Made by a program: the position numbers and the translations under genes
DNA from: Irineochytrium annulatum
Taxonomy: Eukaryota; Chytridiomycota; Chytridiomycetes; Chytridiales; Chytridiaceae
Assembly (NCBI GenBank): GCA_027600665.1
Contig: JADGJL010000771.1
Coordinates: forward strand, 1 to 14,105
Length of the DNA stretch: 14,105 nt
Direction of reading: 5' to 3'
Part shown: positions 7,878 to 14,105 of the stretch, piece after piece
Layout of the letters: every line of letters begins with the position of its first letter
Numbering within the stretch: the stretch's first letter is position 1
Notes under the pieces: generated by a model
Databases searched by the model: none
What the model was told of the DNA's origin: nothing
The model's input: only the letters and a program-made list of their open reading frames with translations

Positions 7878-10061
7878 TCACCTTACGAACCCCTCCGCAT
7901 GCACGATTCTCTTCTCAAACACGCCGCTCTCCCTCATCACAGCCTGCGTGAACGACGCCGGCCCGCAAGTGTACACCGATACGTCGCCCTCAACCTCTCC
8001 CCTCCACCTGGCCATCAGCGCCTTGACATCTACCCTGCCGCGCCCGCCACCGGTGCGATGCAGCGTAACCTCCCTCAGGCAGCCCTCCGTAACCTTAAGC
8101 TCCTCCATCTCCCTCCAAGCCTCTACCTCCTCCGACCCGCCGTCGTGCGTCGTCCAGAGCATGCGGACATCCGGCCGGGGCGTGTGCGCCAGGCACGCGC
8201 GCGCGATGACGAGACCGCCCGAGACGCCGGAGCCGGCGCAGACGATCAGGACCGTGGTGGAGCTGAGGAAGTTGCGCGGGAGCGTCCCGAAGGGGCCTTG
8301 AACCAGGCACGGGATCGAGAGGTCGTGGGCGGCCGAGTCGCCCGAGACGTGCTCGGTGGAGACGACGAAGGCGGTGTCTGTGGAGGTGACGGCGGCCTTC
8401 TTGTCGTCCCCTTTTCCGTCGGCGGCGTCGTCCGTGGTCAGCTCGACGAACACGGACTTCAGCGGGAGTTTCGCTGCCGAAGCCCCCGCCAACGCCTCGA
8501 GCGCTTTGGTCCAGCTGCCGACCCGCTCGGACGGCTTCACAAGTATTTCGACGTCCCCGCCGCGCGCGGCACCGGCGTGCGTGTGGTGGACAGTGATGAT
8601 GGTGAAGGGGTGGAACTACAAAGATTAAAGGAGAAATATAAGTACGACAAATTTTGTAGACAAGCAAAGGGAAAACAAAAAGAAAACAACGGCAGCACCT
8701 TGATCCTGTCGATCGAGGGCACGTTGAGGGAGATCCACTGGCCGGGTTGGAGGCGGCGAGCAGTGAGACCAGAGATCGCCACGCGGATGTAGTTGTTCCG
8801 CTCGCGAGTGATGCTCGTGATGGTGGTGCGCTTGCCGGCAGTGACGTAGAAGACGCGCTTGACGCCGTCGACGGCGTACATGAGGATGCCCGGGAGGACG
8901 AAGTAGAACGCGGTGGAGCTGTGCGCGGAACAAAAAAAAAAAAAAAAAATGCATTAGGACGCGTGGTACGGACCCTAGCACGAGGCACTCACGCGTGCAG
9001 GGAAATTGCGATGATGGCAAAGAGAACAAGAAGGTGGTTAATGTAGAACCAGGCGTAGCTGCGGCGACGGATGAACGAGAACGAGTTGAAGGCGACCCAG
9101 ATGAAGATGGTCGTGCCGACGAGGCCTAGGATGCCCATGTACGCGTGCCACGTCCGCATGTCGGACGGAATGTCAACGAGGAAGAGCTTTTTGAGGTACT
9201 TGGACTTGTTGGCGCTCGTCAAGCCGGTTTGGAAGGTGGAGATAGTGTACAAGACGAAGTGGACGACGCCAAATACGACTGTGAGTTCCGTTAGCTCGCC
9301 AGTCACTCATTTGGAAGAGAATCGGAAACTCACCGGTCCAAGCTCCAGACACCTTGTGGAATTTGAGGCCGTCATCGAAGTTGACGTTGAGCGCCTGGGC
9401 GAGAACGTTGTCGCGAGAGGTGGGGAAAAGGGTAAGGCCCAACTGAACAGAGGCGACTGATCCCATCGCAGCATCTGCAATGTGATTAAAGACGCGTTAG
9501 TGTGTACCATTTGCAAACAAACGGGTACATACATGAAGCTCGCCAAGTCCTGCTTCCCATCTGCACATACCAAAACCAGAAGGTCCACGCCTGGAAACTG
9601 GCGACGGCACACCACAGCAGCGCCAACGGCAGCGAAAGGGAGAGAAGTGCGGTCTTGCCCTTGAACCCGAGCGTGAACCTTTTGTGTCGCAGAGGATGGG
9701 TTGAGATAAAGGGCACACGGTCCATGATGGCGATGAGCACGGCCAGCCCAAGGAGGAAACCATAGTAGGCAAAAAAGTGAACCTTGAGCGCGCCGGCCTG
9801 ATTATCGCCCTCAGTGGTCTGTGATAAAAAAAAAAAAAAAAGGAGTAGTAAGTCTTTTAGTACAAAGGATATTGACCAGAGCGTGGTCGCGCGTAGTTAG
9901 AACCAATGTAAACTCCAGAGCGCCCGCCCTAAGTCCTCCAGCCGTAGCTCACCAACACTTACATAAGCGATCCATTTCGTTGTCGAGGGGTTGTTTATAA
10001 GGACCCACGAGATCGCCGGCGCGACGACGAACAGCACGGCCGCGACGGTGGATGAGATCAT
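7878..10061 (-). CDS. Ferric reductase / NADPH oxidase-family flavocytochrome b
   Basis: Six exons (10061-9963, 9818-9533, 9474-9334, 9278-8993, 8918-8699, 8615-7878) give 589 residues. The protein moves electrons from NAD(P)H through FAD and two haems across a membrane, usually to reduce Fe(III) or Cu(II) outside. Multiple transmembrane helices fill residues 1-290. Haem-ligand pairs are visible as His168/His182 (FHKVSGAW then VVH) and His257/His270 (NHLLVLFAII then SLHA). The FAD part follows: PGQWISLNVPS, then HPFTI (346-350). The NAD(P)H part has QGPFG (450-454), a GSGVSGG loop (472-478) and YTCGP (559-563). All junctions keep frame and rebuild family motifs, notably IK|FHPFTI. An Asp/Lys-rich insert lies between the two cofactor lobes (about residues 404-420). 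Cys-Gly-Pro near the end is the usual nicotinamide-side motif. Spacing of the second His pair (12 residues between) is NOX-like, while the P-x-x-R segment before the first pair resembles ferric reductases, so substrate is uncertain. Upstream ATG choice rests on the hydrophobic first helix and intron phase. Confidence 0.88.
8919..8992 (-). other. Ferric reductase intron with an 18-T tract
   Basis: The donor is GTGAGT and the acceptor GCGCACAG, phase 2. The plus strand shows an uninterrupted run of 18 A at 8932-8949, read as T18 in the transcript, 13 bases before the acceptor. It acts as the polypyrimidine tract. Splicing joins SLHA to STAFYFVLPG, as expected after the last haem histidine. Confidence 0.8.
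9819..9962 (-). other. First ferric reductase intron, 144 bases, with a 16-T tract
   Basis: The donor is GTAAGT after a TAT codon and the acceptor TATCACAG, phase 0. A run of 16 A on the plus strand (9826-9841) is T16 in the transcript and directly precedes the acceptor. It is the longest intron identified in this gene; the others are 55-83 bases. Confidence 0.75.
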
Positions 10062-10900
10062 GATGGAGAACGGAGTATAGAGGCCCTTTGAGGTTTCCTA
10101 GACGGTCGGGGCGTCGGGATCGTCGCGAGCACCGAGACGGATTTCCGGGGAAGGTAACTAACTGTACAAATGGGGACTCCAAGCGACAGCGACGCGTAAA
10201 GGTGGGGCTCCCACCAAGTCCCGTCGAGTGCCCTTTTAAGATACAACAGCGCGTCCTGGCGTAAATAGCGCAATGGTGAGTGTCCGAGCCCGGGCTCGGC
10301 CTCCTGCGAGCAATCAGCTGCCGACCCAAACGCTACTCTAACACTTTAGTGCCTTCGGGATTTCGCTGACCAACGGCAAGCACCCGGTAGGGCTCCACCG
10401 TCGCGTGTGATGCTGAGGGCTCATTGGGGCCTCGGTTGCCCGACATCTGCTTCTGGCGGAGACTCTACGATTTAGGCGAGATAACGATGGTAATTGCGAC
10501 GTTCCAGCAGTTGTCTCAGCGGGTATCTGAGACGAGTGCAGCCTTGCACAACCAACACCAGCCGACGCGATCGGCGAGGAGCCCGCGACCATGCTCGCAT
10601 GACGGCCAGCACCCTGTGGGCTTATGGGACGGTGGATCGCAAGAGCCACTGGCGCGATGACGGCCTCGCGAAGGTGGGGAGTTCTTCTCAAGACAGCGAT
10701 GGGGGCGTGGGCGATCCGACGGGCTCGCGCGCGTTGCAAGCCTGGATGATGATAAGGGGCACGACTTAGAACGTTTGAGCAGCTGTTTTCATAAAGTGTT
10801 TTACTTCCCAGCAACCAATCCCTGAAGGATGGAAGCATAAGAGAGTATAAAATAAATACCAGGACAAATCCGTCAATTAGAAACAAATGAGAACGAAAGC
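10062..10900. other. Upstream region of the ferric reductase with unresolved coding-like DNA
   Basis: This stretch should contain the reductase promoter, but much of it (about 10100-10770) is GC-rich like coding DNA. On the minus strand several short blocks look protein-like in different frames: LRYLRQDALLYLKRAL and WWEPHLYASLSLGVPIC (about 10267-10160), EPYRVLAVGQRNPEGTK (about 10396-10345) and NCWNVAITIVI (about 10507-10475). An intron-like 3' end (TTCTAAGTC then CATCCAG) lies near 10742. I could not join these into one frame. It may be a second decayed gene or an unspliceable shadow, and I do not assign a product. Confidence 0.3.
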
Positions 10901-11183
10901 ACTCTGCGACTAGGACTGCCCAAGTGTCCCGTCTCGTCCACCCTTTTCTAATGTGACACTTTTATTTACTTGTTACCAGAATCCTACATTAGTTTACCCA
11001 TGTAAAGTTTAAACGAATAACAGTAACCCGGTAAGGAGTAGCGAGGAGGAAACGTCGCACTTCAAAGCTTCATCCAAAATCGCCTTCGCACTTGAGAAAG
11101 TTTGTTCATAAATCAAACAAGAATCCGAGCGGGATTACTAGGCCGCCCGAACACCTGCAAGCCGAGGGCGCAATGATATTAAA
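10901..11183. other. AT-rich spacer downstream of SCAMP
   Basis: This 283-base stretch lies between the SCAMP stop and the unresolved region. It probably carries the SCAMP 3' UTR. No exact AATAAA was found on the minus strand and no gene is visible. Confidence 0.45.
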
Positions 11184-12364
11184 TTACTTGAAGAAGCCGG
11201 TGTTGCTCTTGACGTAAGAGCCCGCGACGCCCTGGAGCACGCCTGTGCCCGCCACGTTCTTGACGGCTTCGTTGCGAGCGTCGTCGACCGTGAGGCCCTT
11301 GACGCGGTAGTAGTAGTGCGTAGTGCGGTAGAGGTACCTATGAGACGACAAGTTAAAATGTGGGCTCGCAGCAGAGGGCCTTGACAGGGTCATGAGTACT
11401 TACGCGGAGAAAAGTCCAAGGAGGATCCAGCAGCCCGAGTTGACGCAGCAAATAACACCGGCGAGGTAGGCGTCGGCTTTAGTTTGTTAAAAGGTTAATA
11501 TGAGGAGAACGTCGTTGGCTGCAACTCAGTTGTGTCTTACCCGTGACGATGGAGATAGTGTTAATGATCCCTGCCGACCCGGAGCTCGGGATCCCAACGA
11601 TCATGTAGAAGATAAACAACACGTTCCAGCCGCCGAAGAAGAAGTACATGTAGAACAACATGGACGAATCCTTCCTGTACGCGTTGTAGACGGGCCTGTA
11701 CCATAGGAAGAAGGACGCGATTAGGACGCCGAGGAGGTACATGATGCTGACGCCGAAGTCCTTGGCGCCCGTTGTGTTGCCCTGGACGTGTGAGACCATG
11801 ATAGAGAAACACGCGCACGAGTTCACGGCCAGAGCCAGGATGAGAAGCCACCACGATTGGAACATGAGCTTCATCGTCGTGCGGTTCGCGGGAGGGATGT
11901 CCACCTGCAATCAACAACGCGCGTTAGAAACACTTCCTGCAGTCGCTCATGAGTTAAGAACTCACGTTGATCTTGTGGTACATCATGGGCCAGCACCATG
12001 GGAAGTTCGGTATCCGCGGGTTCGACAGCCTTTGTGCCTCCTCCAGCTGTGCTTCCTTCTTCTTCAATTCGGCCTCCTTCTTCGCGAGCTCCTGCTCCTT
12101 CTTGCTTAGCGCCGAAGCCGCCCCTTTCCCCTTCCTGCCCGCCTCAAGGTCATCGTCCTCCCCTTGCACCTGCAGCTCCGCGCCCTCGTCCTTCGCTGCC
12201 GCCTTGCCGAACGAGAACGTAAATGGGTTCTTTGGCGCAAACGAGAACCACTTGGACTCGCCCGCTGGCGCCGCGGCCGTGTCCGCCGCGGCGGTCGACG
12301 CGTCCGAAAGCGGGGAGGACGAGGAGCTGCCGATGGCGGGGGCGTCCGTTGGAGAGCCTTTCAT
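11184..12364 (-). CDS. Secretory carrier-associated membrane protein (SCAMP)
   Basis: Four exons (12364-11966, 11904-11541, 11476-11404, 11337-11184) give 329 residues, close to the usual SCAMP length of about 340. SCAMPs are four-helix proteins of the trans-Golgi, endosome and plasma membrane that act in vesicle recycling and exocytosis. The N-terminal cytosolic part has one NPF motif (46-48, APKNPFTF), the ligand for EH-domain endocytic proteins, then a Lys/Glu coiled coil (about 87-111). The family signature NFPWCWPMMYHKIN (120-133) follows. Helices lie at about 150-172, 185-202, 216-236 and 258-279. The loop between helices 2 and 3, WYRPVYNAYRKDS, corresponds to the E-peptide that blocks exocytosis in animal SCAMPs. 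Introns are 61-66 bases with GTGAGT/GTAAGA/GTAAGT donors and keep frame. The start at 12364 has a good context (ACAACCATG). The frame is open about 25 codons further upstream, so a 5' exon starting near 12640 is possible but unproven. Confidence 0.88.
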
Positions 12365-13148
12365 GGTTGTTTCTTGGTTGTTCGTGCTGTCGGTTGCGTC
12401 GAGGTCGATGGTGTTTGAGTCGGCCTGCCTCGAGCTCACAATGAGCGCGTAAATCAGCGCACATCAGGGCTGACAGGGGGAAGGTCAGGGTTCGGGGCAG
12501 GGTCGACGTTTGGCCATCGTAGATTTACCAAATCCGTAATCAACAAATGATCTACTCAAGTTGCAGCCTGAGCCAACTCACGACGGCGTCAATCCCCACG
12601 TCGCCGATCGTCCTCCTCTCCCTCCAGTCATCGTGTCCATGATGCTTGTCCCTTCCGGCCGGCCCAAAATGCGCCCGGCGTGTCTCTCAACGAGAATCAC
12701 AGCCGAGTGTCTCTTATCAATCAGCGGCCCTAGAAGCAATAAGGCTTTGGACCCCAAAGGAATAATGTGGAGAGGAAGGTGGATGGAGAGTCGTCCGAGC
12801 AGTACCGTGCCATTGTTTATTCAACTTCAGTCAGGCTAGCTACGACTCTTGCCCACTTCATTCTCGTCCCACTCTCTCGCACCTCTGACCGTGGCGACTT
12901 CGATCGCTCGAGAATACTAGCCGTTATCCTTGCTGATGTTTGTAGTATTCTAACCCCCTTCGCAGTTGCATACCGAGAACGAACATTCCGACGACGCTCC
13001 TGCTGCGCGTCCGCAATCAACCCATCACCTTCTTATACTCCGTGTTGGCGTCGCTTTCTTCCACAGCGAACATTTCATGACGGCGAGACGACCTTCGTCC
13101 GCCGTTCAGTTGCGTCGTCGCCTTCCCACGTGAGACGTGGTCGCCTGG
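12365..13148. other. Divergent promoter region between SCAMP (-) and the microprotein gene (+)
   Basis: About 780 bases separate two divergently transcribed genes, so both promoters should be here. A TATAC motif at 13033-13037 could serve the plus-strand gene, and TTTCTTCCACAG near 13057-13068 resembles a 3' splice site in its leader. An 18-codon upstream reading frame starts at 13077 and ends at 13131-13133, before the microprotein start. A possible alternative SCAMP first exon would be 12640-12582 (minus), spliced to 12434. Other open frames have no recognisable features. Confidence 0.4.
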
Positions 13149-13265
13149 ATGGATGCCGCCGAGAAGAAGAAGGGCATTATCATTGTCGCGACGTACGTCG
13201 CTGCCTCGGTGATCATTTGCATGGCCACTGCTGGCGCCTTCTTCAACGACGACAAAGGCGCCTGA
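13149..13265 (+). CDS. 38-residue single-pass membrane microprotein
   Basis: A short frame begins ATGGATGCCGCC and ends TGA. It encodes a charged start (MDAAEKKK), one strongly hydrophobic helix of about 24 residues (GIIIVATYVAASVIIC and on to GAFF), then NDDKGA. The positive-inside rule predicts a cytosolic or matrix N-terminus. The arrangement resembles the small accessory subunits of respiratory, ATPase or translocon complexes, but I do not recognise the family. Codon choice is GC-rich at third positions, as in neighbouring real genes. One base after the stop lies GTAAGC, a good splice donor, with TTGGCAG at 13325-13331, so an intron in the 3' UTR is likely. AATATAAAG at 13416-13424 could be a poly(A) signal. 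The start context is mediocre (T at -3). Confidence 0.55.
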   Translation: MDAAEKKKGIIIVATYVAASVIICMATAGAFFNDDKGA

Positions 13266-13266
13266 A

Positions 13267-13331
13267 GTAAGCAAACCGTGACCGACGACGAGCAGTCAAG
13301 ACCTGAGAAATCTTTTCTTGTGCGTTGGCAG
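13267..13331 (+). other. Possible 3' UTR intron of the microprotein gene
   Basis: GTAAGC at 13267 follows the TGA by one base, and an acceptor TTGGCAG ends at 13331 after a T-rich stretch. The length of 65 bases matches other introns in the window. An alternative donor two or more bases upstream would remove the stop and extend the protein, but I see none as good. Confidence 0.4.
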
Positions 13332-13492
13332 AAGTGTGAGCTTTCCCTCTCACTTTCTTTATTTGTGCTGGAACGACCCGGAGTCCTACAGATACCAATG
13401 TATACATCTTTTTCAATATAAAGTGAAATACGCAAAGATACTGAGAGTTACCGTCTCCATCTAGTCTTTTTACATCTATTTAAAAACAGCAA

Positions 13493-14105
13493 CTATGTAA
13501 GCCAAGCATCCGAGCCATTCACCCCGCCCCCCACGACGCTCGAAGCCATCGTGCTCGGCGCCTGAGTTCTGGACGCCAAGGTCGGGTGCTTTCCCCCGCT
13601 CGAGGTGTCCTTCCGATTGTCGATGAGCTGCTTGTTTCGCCGGATGGCCCCCGCGAACGCCTTCACCATCGTGTCGAACGCCGTCTCGGCTTCCCGGATT
13701 TCGGACAAGAGGGACCGCTTGTCGAGCACGCCTTTCTCGAGAAGCGAGAAGTCGAACTTTGTCAGCTGCGATGTAAGGTCCTCGTTAGTTTAAGCCGGCC
13801 AAATGAATGGAGGGGAGTGCGGTGCCAAGCTAACCTGCGTCATATTCTTCGCCATCGCACCAACCGGCCTCAGCGCCAGGAACGTTATCAGCGCCGTACA
13901 CAACAATCCCGCCGCCGCGACCGCGCTTGCAACGACGATGCCCCTCCTCTCCGCCTCGTCCATCTTCGCAAACATGTCCGCCCTCGGGAACGCCACGACG
14001 AAAGTGAAGGGCGTGCCCGAGATGTCAAGGATGGTTGTCGTGAGGAACCAGGGGTGGCCGTCGTCGAAAGTGCGCTGGTAAACCAACGAGGAGGGGGTGG
14101 AAGGG
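13493..14105 (-). CDS. C-terminal part of a Cache/TM/HAMP-like receptor without an output domain (5' partial)
   Basis: Visible exons are >14105-13835 and 13765-13493, joined over a 69-base intron (13834-13766; GTTAGC donor, CTAAC branch point, ATCGCAG acceptor, phase 0). The frame is open to the window edge, giving the last 180 residues. The first part, HPWFLTTTILDISGTPFTFVVAFPRADMF, looks like the end of an extracellular Cache domain. A transmembrane helix follows (GIVVASAVAAAGLLCTALITF), then a HAMP-like linker: LRPVGAMAKNMTQ, FDFSLLEKG and a helix with FDTMVKAFAGAIRRNKQL. Such modules normally feed a nucleotide cyclase, kinase or methyl-accepting domain. Here the protein ends after about 40 Ser/Thr/Gly-rich residues, so the output is absent, or separate. 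The stop TAG is clear. The ligand cannot be told because the sensor half is outside the window. Confidence 0.75.
13766..13834 (-). other. Intron splitting the HAMP-like linker of the receptor
   Basis: On the minus strand, CAG|GTTAGC begins and CATCGCAG|CTG ends this 69-base phase 0 intron, with AAACTAACG near the 3' end as branch point. Read-through stops at TAA inside the intron. Splicing joins AKNMTQ to LTKFDFS, a natural HAMP-type connection. Confidence 0.8.

Noticed and set aside
7785..8792. Plus-strand 335-codon open frame
   Set aside because: It is antisense to the last exon of the ferric reductase, whose HPFTI, QGPFG and CGP motifs are on the minus strand.
10479..10484. AGATAA as a GATA-factor site controlling iron-dependent expression
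   Set aside because: A single six-base match about 420 bases upstream of the reductase is expected by chance.
10338..10886. Minus-strand 182-codon open frame upstream of the ferric reductase
   Set aside because: It crosses an apparent intron 3' end and joins AT-rich and GC-rich DNA with no domain; protein-like blocks in the same stretch lie in other frames.
11967..12452. Plus-strand Ser/Ala-rich open frame
   Set aside because: It is antisense to the SCAMP first exon, which has the NPF, coiled-coil and WCWPMMYHKIN motifs.
12435..12640. A 5' SCAMP exon starting at 12640 with a 147-base intron
   Set aside because: Frame and a GTGAGT donor fit, but the acceptor (ATTGTGAG) is poor, the peptide has no SCAMP feature, and the ATG at 12364 has a better context. 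Kept only as an alternative.

Overview
The window is eukaryotic. Its genes are interrupted by short introns (55 to 144 bases) with GT/AG ends and CTAAC- or CTGAC-like branch points, coding DNA is GC-rich, and introns and spacers are AT-rich. The gene set (CBM19-like chitin-binding protein, ferric reductase, SCAMP, Cache-type membrane receptor, SAM protein) fits a fungus. A SCAMP together with Cache/HAMP-like receptors points to an early-diverging, possibly chytrid-like lineage rather than Dikarya. That placement is inference; there is no rRNA or marker gene here.

Layout, left to right. 1-2182 (+) is the 3' part of a six-exon gene for an Ala/Glu/Val/Lys-rich acidic protein. It is punctuated by four basic, Phe-rich segments that resemble MARCKS effector domains. 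2183-3555 is a long T-rich spacer. 3621-4367 (+) encodes a secreted protein with two near-identical six-cysteine chitin-binding-like modules joined by a KPSYTP-repeat linker reminiscent of mussel byssal adhesives. About 4600-5645 (-) holds a frame-broken remnant of a membrane sensor gene. 5760-7506 (-) encodes a single-pass membrane protein with a C-terminal SAM domain and a PPxY tail. 7878-10061 (-) is a six-exon ferric reductase/NOX-family flavocytochrome. 10062-11183 is a spacer with coding-like but unresolved DNA. 11184-12364 (-) is a four-exon SCAMP. 13149-13265 (+) encodes a 38-residue single-TM microprotein. 13493-14105 (-) is the C-terminal part of a Cache/TM/HAMP-like receptor that stops without an output domain and runs off the right edge.

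The genes are independent transcription units, not an operon. The common theme is the cell surface and membrane traffic: wall chitin binding, metal or electron transfer at a membrane, environmental sensing, vesicle trafficking, and an adaptor-type SAM protein. Nothing in the sequence proves that they act together. The most unusual items are the multi-effector MARCKS-like protein, the double chitin-binding clamp with an adhesive-like linker, the microprotein, and the two Cache-type receptors (one decayed, one lacking an output domain).
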